A DNA stretch of 64,000 nt from CALLPQ01 sp964392325 (GTDB taxonomy: Bacteria > Pseudomonadota > Alphaproteobacteria > Caulobacterales > Parvularculaceae): NCBI GenBank assembly GCA_964392325.1, contig CAYMPJ010000001.1, forward strand, positions 124,001 to 188,000, in the 5' to 3' direction. This document shows positions 43,200 to 52,338 of this stretch, piece by piece. The position numbers and the translations under genes were made by a program. The notes under the pieces are model-generated. The model was not told where the DNA came from. It saw only the letters and a list, made by a program, of their open reading frames with translations, and searched no databases. The first letter of the stretch is position 1; each line of letters opens with the position of its first letter.

Positions 43200-43868
43200 A
43201 TGACGAAAAAAAACGAAACAGACCCTTTGCTCAACCCGGAAGAGCCCAAAAAAAAGACCCGTATTACTCTAAAAAATGAAGAGAAAATACTTAATGCTGC
43301 CGAGATTATCATAGCAGAATATGGTTTTCACGGCACCACAATTGATCTAATTGCGGAACAAGCACAAATTTCAAAACCGAACCTGCTTTATTATTTTCGC
43401 ACCAAACAGGATCTTTATATTGCAGTTTTGAAACGAACGATCGACGTTTGGGTTAGCGCGCTTACCCAGCTTGATCCTGATGGCGACCCCCGTATTGAAT
43501 TAGGAAAATATATCGCCGATAAAATTGATATGTCGCGCGACCGGCCTCTGGAATCACGCATTTTTGCAAATGAAATTTTGCGCGGCGCCCCGCTTCTAAA
43601 ACACTATCTGTCCACTGAGTTAAAGAATATTGTTGATGAGAAAGCAAAAACCATCAAGCACTGGATTGAGTTGGGCAAAATAGCGCCCGTTGAGCCCATT
43701 CATTTATTATTTTTGATATGGGCTGCCACGCAACATTATGCGGATTTTTCTGTACAGGTGAGCGCATTAACCGGGAAAAATGAAGGCCCGGATCATAATG
43801 ACTTTGAAACCATAAAGGCGTCCCTCAATCACATTATCCTCTCGGGTATATTGACCAGAAAAGACTAA
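43200..43868 (+). CDS. TetR family regulator, RutR/YcdC-like
   Basis: This 222-residue repressor has an N-terminal TetR DNA-binding domain (ILNAAEIIIAEYGFHGTTID, AEQAQISKPNLLYYFRTKQD). The C-terminal domain, with ESRIFANEILRGAPLLKHYL and LLFLIWAATQHYADFSVQV, matches the RutR/YcdC group that senses uracil or thymine. A basic stretch (PKKKTRITLKNEEK) precedes the domain. No rut operon is seen, so the target is unknown; the dihydroorotase at 12.5-13.9 kb is an obvious but distant pyrimidine gene. Confidence 0.9.
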   Translation: MTKKNETDPLLNPEEPKKKTRITLKNEEKILNAAEIIIAEYGFHGTTIDLIAEQAQISKPNLLYYFRTKQDLYIAVLKRTIDVWVSALTQLDPDGDPRIELGKYIADKIDMSRDRPLESRIFANEILRGAPLLKHYLSTELKNIVDEKAKTIKHWIELGKIAPVEPIHLLFLIWAATQHYADFSVQVSALTGKNEGPDHNDFETIKASLNHIILSGILTRKD

Positions 43869-43942
43869 ATTTTCGATATTATAAAAGGACCGCAGACTTA
43901 ATATAAGTCTTAAAAAGAAAGGCATTTAATTCGTGCGCTCTT

Positions 43943-45187
43943 TTAAACACCGTCTGTGTCAAGACCGATATCAGCTGCATTAACATTGCTCTGATTAACG
44001 TCGCCCAGATTGAAATCACCCAAACCAGCAGCCACTAATGTATCGACGGTGACAATATCAAAGCCACGCAATTGCGCAGATGCCAACCACGGGCCTATCA
44101 CCTCAATGGTGCTATCATAAGGATGGGCTATAGCGATTGCATAGCCGGTCCGCCGGGCAATTTCTTCCACCTGCGCTAATTGGCGCTTAACCTCAATTGC
44201 GCTAGCTTCAGAATCCAGAAAAACATCACGGCGCAGCAATACCGTGCCTGTCTCGCGCGCCGCGCTTTGCGCTCTTGAGTTTGGACCCGTCACACTGTCG
44301 ACAAAATATAAATCGCGCTTTTTGAGTGCAAGCAAAACCCTCGCCATACGGGATTGGTCAGCAGTAAATTTTGATCCCATATGATTATTCACCCCGGTGA
44401 AACCGATAAAGCGGTTTAGGTTCCATGTGAGGTCTTTATCCAGTTTGCGCTGGGAAGCTTCTACTCTCAAGGCATGTGGCCCGGGATTTTGAGTTCCAAC
44501 AGGCTCCATTGGAAGATGCAACATAACCCCGCTCCCTTGCTCTTTGACCTGATCAACCATCGGTTGAACATTATCTGCGTAGGGAAGAAATGAATAAGTT
44601 ACAGGCCCCGGCAGATCAATTAACTGATCGAAAACCCTGCGATCAAGCCCGACATCATCAATAATAATGGCAACTTTCGCTCGCGATTTCGTACCATCCA
44701 GCACCGGTATTGGAAACGAGGAGACATCAATATTTCCCGATCGCAAAACCTCCTCGACGATTTTTTGGCGCACCACGCCTTCACGTAAAATGAGCTGACC
44801 GTTTCCACTTCGCAGAATATGCGCCTCAAAATTAGACGAATTGTTTTGCTCCCACCTGAGTGCGGGGCGTAGCCTGTCACCCGACTGATTGCGATTCCCG
44901 TCTTGCACCCCTTCCACAAAGGGCTCCTCGCTCTCGATTTCAAAACCCTTGATAGTTGAGAACCCGGAATATCGGGCTTCAACTTTATTGCTTTGGCCAG
45001 CAATATAAGAAACACTTGCGCCAAGGATGATCCCTAAAAAGGCCAACCCAATCGAGACAAGAACACCTGCGCGTCCGGCCCCGTTGCCGACAATCTCCGC
45101 GCGTACCCGTATAATTTCAGCTGAATGCAACGGCATCACCGGTGTAAGTTGATTGCTGCTTGAAATATCGGTTTTATACAAAGACAT
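43943..45187 (-). CDS. divergent polysaccharide deacetylase family protein
   Basis: This 414-residue protein of the YibQ/DUF610 group has one N-terminal span (AGVLVSIGLAFLGIILGASV) and an extracytoplasmic deacetylase-like domain. Conserved pieces are VAIIIDDVGLDRRVF, MLHLPMEPVG, GVNNHMGSKFT and AIAHPYDSTIEVIGPW, which hold the metal and active-site positions. It probably acts on a cell-wall or surface glycan. In relatives this gene often follows envC-ctpA; here it stands 18 kb from them. Confidence 0.93.
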   Translation of the reverse strand: MSLYKTDISSSNQLTPVMPLHSAEIIRVRAEIVGNGAGRAGVLVSIGLAFLGIILGASVSYIAGQSNKVEARYSGFSTIKGFEIESEEPFVEGVQDGNRNQSGDRLRPALRWEQNNSSNFEAHILRSGNGQLILREGVVRQKIVEEVLRSGNIDVSSFPIPVLDGTKSRAKVAIIIDDVGLDRRVFDQLIDLPGPVTYSFLPYADNVQPMVDQVKEQGSGVMLHLPMEPVGTQNPGPHALRVEASQRKLDKDLTWNLNRFIGFTGVNNHMGSKFTADQSRMARVLLALKKRDLYFVDSVTGPNSRAQSAARETGTVLLRRDVFLDSEASAIEVKRQLAQVEEIARRTGYAIAIAHPYDSTIEVIGPWLASAQLRGFDIVTVDTLVAAGLGDFNLGDVNQSNVNAADIGLDTDGV

Positions 45188-45505
45188 GAGCTAGATTGAG
45201 TTACGATCAATTTAATTGACGGGCACGACAGATTGGTTTTGATGGGCTCCATTTATAAACCGAATCACCTGTGACATGATTCAGGGTGTTTTGTCTTGAC
45301 CTCAAAGCCACACCAACCAGAAAATCTTACCTCGATGCTCTCATGACCCAACTTAGACCCTATTCAGCTTAGGCTCTGCCCAGTTTCGCCAGCAAAAACG
45401 CATCGCGATTGGCTTTATTTTCCCCTACAGCTAGTCTAATCAGAATAAATACCGGGCCCTTGATCAAACCGAACAATTGGGCACCGGTTTTCTCTTTGGA
45501 TCAGA
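45188..45505. other. gene-free stretch between the deacetylase and trpG
   Basis: About 318 bp with no credible protein frame. It holds the divergent promoter area and, near its end, TTGGGCACCGGTTT (45477-45490), a third partial copy of the repeat found twice at 20.3 kb. No trp leader peptide or attenuator hairpin could be identified. Confidence 0.6.
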
Positions 45506-45508
45506 TTG

Positions 45509-46111
45509 ATGATATTGCTGATTGATAATTACGATAGTTTTACCTGGAATTTAGTGCACTTGATCGGCGCGAAAGGCTATGAGGTGCGCACTATCCGCAA
45601 TGATGCGATTTCCGCCGAAGAAGCTATAAAGCTGGAACCTGAAGCAATTGTCCTTTCACCCGGTCCCTGCACGCCCGATCAGGCCGGTATCTGCCTTGAG
45701 CTCGTTAATGCCTGCGCAGCCCATCATGTTCCTTTATTTGGGGTCTGTCTCGGCCTTCAATCGATGGCGCAAGCTTTTGGCGGTAAAATTATCCGCGCCA
45801 ATAAGTTGATGCATGGAAAAGTCTCGACGATCACCCATAGCGGTTCAGGGTTTCTAAAACCCCTACCCCGATCTTTTTTAGCGACGCGATATCACTCGCT
45901 CGTGGCAGAAGAGGGCTCCCTTCCTAGCAGTTTTACGATCACAGCCCGCTCTGATGATGATCAGGAAATAATGGCCATTGAACATCAAAGCAAACCCATA
46001 GCCGCCGTTCAGTTTCACCCGGAAAGCATTGCCTCCGACCATGGCGGCGCTCTTTTTAGCGGTTTCATGAAATGGTCAGTGGAGCAAAGAGCGCGCCATG
46101 CCCCCAACTAA
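45509..46111 (+). CDS. trpG: anthranilate/aminodeoxychorismate synthase glutamine amidotransferase subunit
   Basis: This 200-residue class I glutamine amidotransferase supplies ammonia for anthranilate. MILLIDNYDSFTWNLVHL is the usual start (ATG at 45509, with GGA upstream). The nucleophile Cys is in FGVCLGLQSMAQAFGG and the catalytic His-Glu in VQFHPESIAS. It also may serve folate synthesis as PabA. trpD overlaps by 14 bp. The large subunit trpE is not in the window, so TrpE must be encoded elsewhere. Confidence 0.96.
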   Translation: MILLIDNYDSFTWNLVHLIGAKGYEVRTIRNDAISAEEAIKLEPEAIVLSPGPCTPDQAGICLELVNACAAHHVPLFGVCLGLQSMAQAFGGKIIRANKLMHGKVSTITHSGSGFLKPLPRSFLATRYHSLVAEEGSLPSSFTITARSDDDQEIMAIEHQSKPIAAVQFHPESIASDHGGALFSGFMKWSVEQRARHAPN

Positions 46112-47171
46112 CCCGGCTAAAGCAACATCAGACTTTCATCCATTTCTACAATTGGCGTCCACCGGCAAGCCCCTGAAGCGCGATGAGATGACAAAGGCCA
46201 TGGGCTTATTGCTTGAGGGCACTGTCAGCGATATCGAGGCTGCTGGTTTTCTGATGGCACTTCGCGCGCGCGGCGAAAGCATCGAAGAGATCACCGCAGC
46301 AGCAAGCGCAATGCGCACAAAAGCGCTCAAAATTCAGCTGCCCGGCAAAGTTACCGAAAAATTGATTGATACAGCCGGCACAGGCGGCGATGGCGCTGGC
46401 ACTTATAATATTTCCACAGCCGCTGCCCTAATTGCCGCTGGTGCGGGGGCCAAGGTAGCAAAACATGGCAACCGCGCCGCGACCTCCCTTTCCGGCTCTT
46501 CTGATGTTTTATCGGCGCTTGGGGTCAATCTCGAGGCGACACCGGAGACAATTGCCTCATGCATTACCACTGCCAATGTCGGATTTATGTTTGCCGCCTA
46601 TCACCATAAAGCCACCGCCAATGTCGCCGCCATTCGAAAATCTCTTGGTGTGCGAACTATTTTCAATATGCTTGGCCCCCTTACCAATCCAGCCGGGGCA
46701 AGGCGTCAGCTGATGGGGGTTTACGATCCATCACTATGCCGCCCTATTGCAAATGCACTAAAAACCCTTGGCGCTAAAAAAGCATGGGTGGTGCACGGCA
46801 GGGATGGTCTCGATGAGTTGACCACAACCACTTCTACATTCGTTTGCGCGCTGGAAGACGGGGAAATATCAGAATTTGAAGTCCACCCGAAAGATGCCGG
46901 TTTAAAAACAAGCGATCCAAAATCTCTGCAAGGGGGAACCAGCCAAGACAATGCAGTCGCCTTGCGCGCCATTCTCACCGAGAAATCTTTAAATAATCAG
47001 CATAATGCGTATCGCGATATTGCTGTATTCAATGCCGCAGTGGCCTTAATTGTTGCTGATCTTGCGAACACCCTTAAAGAAGGTGTAGATTTGGCGCATA
47101 CGGCAATTGAGAATGGCAGCGCTGCAAATGCACTCGCTCAGCTCGTTGAGCTTTCAAATACGACACGGTAA
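46098..47171 (+). CDS. trpD: anthranilate phosphoribosyltransferase
   Basis: This 357-residue enzyme adds the phosphoribosyl group to anthranilate in tryptophan synthesis. The glycine-rich PRPP site DTAGTGGDGAGTYNISTAAA is followed by KHGNRAATSLSGSSDVL (anthranilate and metal sites) and FNMLGPLTNPAGARRQLMGV. HGRDGLDELTTTT is also conserved. It starts inside the end of trpG and leaves 3 bp to trpC, so trpGDC is a single unit. Confidence 0.97.
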   Translation: MPPTNPAKATSDFHPFLQLASTGKPLKRDEMTKAMGLLLEGTVSDIEAAGFLMALRARGESIEEITAAASAMRTKALKIQLPGKVTEKLIDTAGTGGDGAGTYNISTAAALIAAGAGAKVAKHGNRAATSLSGSSDVLSALGVNLEATPETIASCITTANVGFMFAAYHHKATANVAAIRKSLGVRTIFNMLGPLTNPAGARRQLMGVYDPSLCRPIANALKTLGAKKAWVVHGRDGLDELTTTTSTFVCALEDGEISEFEVHPKDAGLKTSDPKSLQGGTSQDNAVALRAILTEKSLNNQHNAYRDIAVFNAAVALIVADLANTLKEGVDLAHTAIENGSAANALAQLVELSNTTR

Positions 47172-47174
47172 ATT

Positions 47175-47975
47175 ATGACTATTTTAGATAGCATTATCGC
47201 TTATAAAAAAACTGAAATTGCGGCCAGTAAAAAAAACGCACCACTCGCGAGCCTTGATGCGCTGGCAAAAGAATCCGCTCTCCCCCGTGGGTTTGCCCGC
47301 GCCCTACAAAAAAAAGCGAGTGATGGATTTGCGTTAATTGCGGAAATCAAGAAAGCGAGCCCGTCAAAAGGATTAATACGTGAGCACTTCATGCCGGAAG
47401 AACATGCACGCGATTATCAAGCTGGCGGCGCAACATGTTTGTCTGTTTTAACCGATAAGCCCAGCTTTATGGGCGATGGTAAATTTCTGAGAGTTGTCAA
47501 AGCTGCAACCAAATTACCGGTATTGCGCAAGGACTTCATGATTGACCCCTATCAATGCGTTGAGGCGCGCGCCTGGGGTGCAGATTGTATTTTATTGATC
47601 ATGGCGTGCCTTGATGATAGTCAGGCAAAAGAGCTTGAACAAACAGCACAACACTATGGTATGGATATCCTGATTGAAATACATGATGAAAAAGAGTTGG
47701 AGCGAGCCTTAAAACTCTCCAGCCCCTTGTTGGGGATCAATAATAGAAACCTGAATACATTTGAAACAAGTTTACAAACCACCGCTTCCCTCGCACAGCT
47801 TTGCCCCAATGACCGGTTCCTGGTTTCCGAGAGCGGCATTCAAAACCATGATGATCTTATAACATTACAAGGATATGGCGCTAAGGCTTTTCTTGTTGGG
47901 GAAACCCTTATGCGCCAACCCAATATTGAAGCTGCAACGAGAGAATTACTCTCCCCAGCGCCTTTAATGGCCTAA
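47175..47975 (+). CDS. trpC: indole-3-glycerol phosphate synthase
   Basis: This 266-residue TIM-barrel enzyme closes the indole ring. Active-site blocks are LIAEIKKASPSKGLIRE (catalytic Lys), VLRKDFMIDPYQCVEARAWG, LLGINNRNLNTFE and VSESGIQNHDDL. Length and motifs are normal. It ends the trpGDC unit; trpF, trpB and trpA are not adjacent. A 6-bp hairpin (CCTGTT-TGT-AACAGG, 48009-48023) follows but lacks a T-run. Confidence 0.97.
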   Translation: MTILDSIIAYKKTEIAASKKNAPLASLDALAKESALPRGFARALQKKASDGFALIAEIKKASPSKGLIREHFMPEEHARDYQAGGATCLSVLTDKPSFMGDGKFLRVVKAATKLPVLRKDFMIDPYQCVEARAWGADCILLIMACLDDSQAKELEQTAQHYGMDILIEIHDEKELERALKLSSPLLGINNRNLNTFETSLQTTASLAQLCPNDRFLVSESGIQNHDDLITLQGYGAKAFLVGETLMRQPNIEAATRELLSPAPLMA

Positions 47976-48439
47976 ACCTCACAAACTGACGAAAACCTTG
48001 CCAAAAGCCCTGTTTGTAACAGGATTGGATGAAACGCCGACTTAACAATGTTCTAGTCTATCCCTATACGAGACCAGTCAACACAATTGATGGAAGCGGG
48101 TTAACTAATTTTATTTATTTTTTCTTATGGATATGTTTTTATTTTTAAGACTTGATTTTGTGTGCGTTAATCCACTGATATAAATCTTTATAAACAAATA
48201 TTCATTAGGTTATACTCTATGGTGCATTAGCCTCGACCCAACGTAAGGGATATCTTCTATCATATTCAGGCAAGTAAGTTAGAGCATCCCTAAATCAAAT
48301 TACCTAAGAGAAAAACGCTAACCTCAATTAAATCACGAATAACAAATTACCCTGACACTGAGCCTTCAAAAGTTAAATCATAAGCTCAATGCTCAGTTAG
48401 AATATTAAATCCGCAAACCGATAGGACAGGAATACTATT
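47976..48439. other. AT-rich gene-free stretch upstream of the RTX gene
   Basis: 464 bp, distinctly richer in A and T than the flanking trp genes. It holds the small hairpin at 48009-48023 and presumably the promoter of the RTX gene. AGGACAGGA before the ATG at 48440 is a good ribosome site. Nothing else was identified. Confidence 0.6.
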
Positions 48440-50161
48440 ATGTTTACTGTAAATTTTCTGGAAACCGCAGGCTTGTCTTCCACAATCATCAACAGCGTTG
48501 AGGAGGCCACATTAGCCGCCGCCAATTATTGGACGCGCTATCTCAATATTGGCAATACAAATATCGAGATTGATATCGACTTTGATGAATTTCGCAATGC
48601 CCAAGGCATACCGACTAATACTCTTGCGAGTGCCGGACCAGATATTTTCCCATTCCTGGAATTTGATAATGGCAATCCTGTTTTTGAGGCCTCTACGCTG
48701 CGCGAAATTAGAACCGGTGTAGATACGAATGGTGCTGCAGGAGATATTGAAATCACGCTTAACTCCCTTGAATTAACCAATGGGGGTTTCTTTTTAGGAA
48801 ATTTTTCCAATGGTAACTTGTTAGCCTCAGTTCCGTTTTCCCAAATCGACTTGTTTACCGTGCTCGCTCATGAAATTGGTCACGGTTTGGGTTTTATCTC
48901 TTTCGTCGATGACCCCAGCAGCTTCTCATCCACCTCAAATTTATCGACTTTCGATCAACTAATTTCATTTCAAACCATCAATAATGGTCAAGACCTGCAG
49001 GGCGAAATTGTCAGTCCAAATGCAGTTGCAGTTTTTGGGGATAACATCCCTCTGGATGTGAACGATGCCGGGCACCTTTCACGGACCGACCCTAGAATTG
49101 ATGACCTGCTGGAAGCAATATTAAGCCCTGGTCAAAGACAATTTGTTAGCCCTTTGGCTATTGCCGTATTTCAGGATCTTGGTGTACCCGTTTTCAGTGC
49201 TACAAATAATTCTGATACTTTATTTGGTTTTGATACAGATGATTTTGCCAATTTATTTAACGGTAATGATCGCTATGAAGCTTTTTTAGGGAATGACACT
49301 GTTTTTGGTGCCACGGGTAATGACACAATTTTAGGGGAATCCGGGAATGATTTTCTTCGGGGCAATGCCGGCTTTGATGATCTCATTGGTGGCGATGGCA
49401 ATGATATCCTGTTTGGCGATTTCAATGCTGATAATTTATTTGGCGATGCTGGCGCAGATTTCCTCGATGGCGGATTTGGCCCTGACAGACTATTTGGCGG
49501 GGCAGGCAATGATAACTTAAATGGCGGCGCATCAGGCAATGATGCTCTCCATGGCGGTCTCGGCAACGATATTTTGAATGGCGGTAATGACAATGATGTG
49601 CTGCGCGGCAATGCCGGCTTTGACACGCTCAATGGCGGGACAGGTAATGATAGCTTGTTTGGCGATTTTAATGCTGATCTTTTGTCCGGCGATGACGGTG
49701 CTGATTTCCTCGATGGCGGGTTTGGACCCGACAGACTATTTGGCGGGGCGGGAAATGATATCTTAAATGGCGGCGCATCAGGCAATGATACTCTCAATGG
49801 CGGTCTCGGCAATGATATTTTGAATGGCGGCAATGACAATGATGTGCTGCGCGGCAATGCCGGCTTTGACACGCTCAACGGTGGGACAGGAAATGATATA
49901 TTGCAGGGTGATTTTAATGCAGATACATTTTTGTTCGAAAATAATTTTGGCCAGGATGTGATCCTTGACTTTGATCAGGCCAATGCATTCGAAGCCATTA
50001 ATCTATCAGCTGTTAGCAATATCACCAGCTTTAGTGACTTGGTTACTTCGCATCTCATTCAAAATGGCAATGGTGACGCTGTTATATTTGATGGCGGCAA
50101 CTCCATCACTCTAGTCGGTGTCAGTGTTAGTAGCCTAAATGCTGGCGATTTTATTTTCTAG
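48440..50161 (+). CDS. secreted RTX (hemolysin-type calcium-binding) protein with metalloprotease-like N-domain
   Basis: This 573-residue acidic protein has two parts. The N-terminal 260 residues hold a zinc-protease motif HEIGHGLGF (His144, Glu145, His148) in a domain like the HExxH proteases attached to RTX proteins. A typical third His of metzincins is not seen at the usual spacing. Residues about 270-495 are nonapeptide calcium repeats (GGxGNDxL). The end, GDAVIFDGGNSITLVGVSVS then LNAGDFIF, is typical of type I secretion signals. There is no N-terminal signal peptide, and no type I exporter genes lie nearby. It would be exported through a type I system and fold in calcium-rich surroundings. 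Confidence 0.9.
   Translation: MFTVNFLETAGLSSTIINSVEEATLAAANYWTRYLNIGNTNIEIDIDFDEFRNAQGIPTNTLASAGPDIFPFLEFDNGNPVFEASTLREIRTGVDTNGAAGDIEITLNSLELTNGGFFLGNFSNGNLLASVPFSQIDLFTVLAHEIGHGLGFISFVDDPSSFSSTSNLSTFDQLISFQTINNGQDLQGEIVSPNAVAVFGDNIPLDVNDAGHLSRTDPRIDDLLEAILSPGQRQFVSPLAIAVFQDLGVPVFSATNNSDTLFGFDTDDFANLFNGNDRYEAFLGNDTVFGATGNDTILGESGNDFLRGNAGFDDLIGGDGNDILFGDFNADNLFGDAGADFLDGGFGPDRLFGGAGNDNLNGGASGNDALHGGLGNDILNGGNDNDVLRGNAGFDTLNGGTGNDSLFGDFNADLLSGDDGADFLDGGFGPDRLFGGAGNDILNGGASGNDTLNGGLGNDILNGGNDNDVLRGNAGFDTLNGGTGNDILQGDFNADTFLFENNFGQDVILDFDQANAFEAINLSAVSNITSFSDLVTSHLIQNGNGDAVIFDGGNSITLVGVSVSSLNAGDFIF
49421..49912 (+). repeat. two tandem 246-bp (82-residue) repeats in the RTX domain
   Basis: Bases 49421-49666 and 49667-49912 encode 82-residue units that differ at only a few positions. 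Each runs from FNAD through GADFLDGGFGPDRLFGGAGN and LRGNAGFDTLNGGTGND. A partial third copy precedes them. The near identity at DNA level points to recent tandem duplication. Confidence 0.85.
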
Positions 50162-50179
50162 AGTGCGTTTATAAAAAAA

Positions 50180-50205
50180 CGGCTGATGAAAAAATTCATC
50201 AGCCG
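50180..50205 (-). terminator. intrinsic terminator of mdh
   Basis: CGGCTGATGAA and TTCATCAGCCG form a perfect 11-bp stem around AAAA. On the minus strand it is followed by seven T (complement of the A-run at 50173-50179), so it ends the mdh transcript. It may also stop the converging RTX transcript. Confidence 0.85.
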
Positions 50206-50231
50206 CATCAAATTACTTTATCTGGTATTTA

Positions 50232-51194
50232 TTAAGCGAGTGCTGGCTCAAGCTTCATGCAAGACTCAACGAGCTCTTCAACGGCAGCTACCGAGTGATC
50301 GAACATTTTTTGCTCTTCTTTATTCAGAGAAACCTCAACAACCCGTTCGCAACCGCCAGCTCCAAGAACCATGGGTATACCAACATAGCGATCCTTTACG
50401 CCATATTCGCCGCGCAAGAAGGCTGCACACGGAATAACAAGTTTTTTATCTTTCAAATAACACTCGGCCATTTGAATAGCAGAGGCAGCAGGAGCGTAAT
50501 ACGCGGACCCTGTTTTTAAGAGCGCAACAATTTCGCCGCCGCCTTTTCGCGTACGATCAACAATTGCATCGATCTTATCTTGCGTGGTCCACCCCATGGC
50601 AACCATATCAGGAAGGGGAATACCTGCAACCGTGGAATAGCGCGTCAATGGAACCATGGTGTCGCCATGACCACCAAGAACGAAAGCGGTCACGCTCTCA
50701 ACGGACACATTGAATTCATCTGCCAGAAAATGACGGAACCGTGCACTGTCGAGGATACCAGCCATGCCTATAACTTTGTTGTGGGGCAGGCCGGAAAATT
50801 TTTGTAAAGCCCAAACCATCGCATCAAGCGGGTTAGTAATACAGATCACCAATGCATTCGGAGCATGGGCAGCGATACCTTCTCCAACAGATTTCATCAC
50901 TTTTAGATTGATACCAACAAGATCATCCCGGCTCATACCAGGTTTACGCGCCACACCAGCGGTGACAATACACACATCCGCGTCCGCAATATCTGCATAA
51001 TCTTGCGTACCCTTTAAGTTACTATCATAACCATCAACCGGTGCACTCTCAGCAATATCGAGAGCTTTACCTTCCGGAATTCCTTCCGCAATATCAAACA
51101 AAACAACATCGCCGAGTTCTTTTTGTGCGGCGATATGGGCAAGCGTGCCGCCAATCATACCTGCTCCAATTAGAGCAATTTTTTTACGCGCCAT
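50232..51194 (-). CDS. mdh: malate dehydrogenase
   Basis: This 320-residue NAD enzyme interconverts malate and oxaloacetate in the TCA cycle. It is of the lactate-dehydrogenase-like group: KIALIGAGMIGGTLAHI (NAD), VTAGVARKPGMSRDDL (mobile loop Arg), CITNPLDAMVW and catalytic His in GGHGDTMVPLTR. Downstream sucCD genes, common in alphaproteobacteria, are not next to it. It ends at a strong intrinsic terminator. Confidence 0.97.
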   Translation of the reverse strand: MARKKIALIGAGMIGGTLAHIAAQKELGDVVLFDIAEGIPEGKALDIAESAPVDGYDSNLKGTQDYADIADADVCIVTAGVARKPGMSRDDLVGINLKVMKSVGEGIAAHAPNALVICITNPLDAMVWALQKFSGLPHNKVIGMAGILDSARFRHFLADEFNVSVESVTAFVLGGHGDTMVPLTRYSTVAGIPLPDMVAMGWTTQDKIDAIVDRTRKGGGEIVALLKTGSAYYAPAASAIQMAECYLKDKKLVIPCAAFLRGEYGVKDRYVGIPMVLGAGGCERVVEVSLNKEEQKMFDHSVAAVEELVESCMKLEPALA

Positions 51195-51370
51195 GAAATA
51201 TATCTCCTGCTAAAAAATTAGAGGCTGTATGATTATACGCCCACCCAGCCAAATACTGGCCTTCATTTAGCGCACAAATGATATCTATGAAAGGGAGTGT
51301 TTCCACAATTTTGCGCGAGATATAGCGCACCTCACCACAAACCAAGCCTGAACATGTCAGGAATTTGCGC

Positions 51371-52336
51371 TTATTGAATGCGGGTCACGCTATACCCGCC
51401 AGAACGCAGCATATCCACCACGCTGCCCTCACCGACCAGATGGCCAGCCCCCACCGCCACAAAATAATCCCCCTCGCCCTCCATCAGGGCGGTAAGGGTG
51501 CGCGTCCAGTCATTGTTACGATCAATAAACAAAATCTGGTACGTCGCAGGCGACGCATCGCGGACGGCGAGTGTAATTTCTGCCTCGATCGCATCAACAT
51601 CACCTGTTTGCCAAGCCTCGAGCAAGCGTAATATTTGGGGGCTAGGGTCAATAAGCTGCGAAATGCCATCATCGAATGAAGCAAATTCATCCTGCTCTTC
51701 TACGCTGGCAAAAGCAGCAATCTGATCCGCTCCATTTTCCAGATAAGCGAGACGATCATTTTGGCTTTTCGCCAACTCCTGAATGACTGTCTCCGCGCCT
51801 GCACCAGGTGCAAAACCTAATTGGCTATACGCCGTCAAAGTCACCTGCAAAGAGGCAAGCCACGGGCGCATCGTCTCCAGGCTTTCCATTGGAATCCCGT
51901 ACCCTTCAGCGATTGTTGCAAAGCGCGCAGCTCTAACATCTCCCAGCAATGAGGAAAGGGTTACCCCCGGAGGATTAACGCCATGCTCCAAGATTGCCGC
52001 CTGAAGTTCCCGGCTTGCTCGCTCGCTCGTTGTGTCAGCTTCAAAATAAGTAACATTGGTAGCTGCCATCGCCGCGCGCATTGCCGGTGATATCCAGTCC
52101 AGTCCCTCCGGTAAAAGGTGGAAGGTACCGAAGAGATATATTTGGGTATCGGCATCACTCACGCGCCACATGGCAGGATATTGCTGACCCTGTAAGGGCG
52201 TGGCCGCACTATCGCTAACTGGTGCTTGGTCTTGCCCAGCTTGTTGGGCGCTGACACAAGCGGTCAGTGCAATTAAACAACCCAGTAATAGGGCTTGGTA
52301 ACCCGCCCATAGAGTACGCAAATGAGTGGACCTCAT
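51371..52336 (-). CDS. TraB/GumN family protein, lipoprotein
   Basis: This 321-residue protein starts with a lipoprotein signal (GCLIALTAC lipobox, Cys near residue 27). The TraB/GumN domain shows MWRVSDADTQIYLFGTFHLL, with the conserved GTFH, then AVGAGHLVGEGSVVDMLRSG near the end. Members are thought to be metal-dependent hydrolases, but the substrate is unknown. It starts 2 bp after the symporter gene, so both are cotranscribed. Confidence 0.92.
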   Translation of the reverse strand: MRSTHLRTLWAGYQALLLGCLIALTACVSAQQAGQDQAPVSDSAATPLQGQQYPAMWRVSDADTQIYLFGTFHLLPEGLDWISPAMRAAMAATNVTYFEADTTSERASRELQAAILEHGVNPPGVTLSSLLGDVRAARFATIAEGYGIPMESLETMRPWLASLQVTLTAYSQLGFAPGAGAETVIQELAKSQNDRLAYLENGADQIAAFASVEEQDEFASFDDGISQLIDPSPQILRLLEAWQTGDVDAIEAEITLAVRDASPATYQILFIDRNNDWTRTLTALMEGEGDYFVAVGAGHLVGEGSVVDMLRSGGYSVTRIQ

Positions 52337-52338
52337 AA

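Noticed and set aside
43890..43915. Hairpin AGACTT-AATAT-AAGTCT between tetR and the deacetylase as a terminator
   Set aside because: A 6-bp AT-rich stem with no T-run on either strand.
49273..49878. A 201-residue Pro/Ser-rich frame on the minus strand opposite the RTX repeats
   Set aside because: It is the antisense of GGxGNDxL codons; its repetitiveness comes only from the RTX repeats.
49300..49912. Possible CRISPR-like array from regular repeats
   Set aside because: The repeats are in frame, code for calcium-binding nonapeptides and lack unique spacers.
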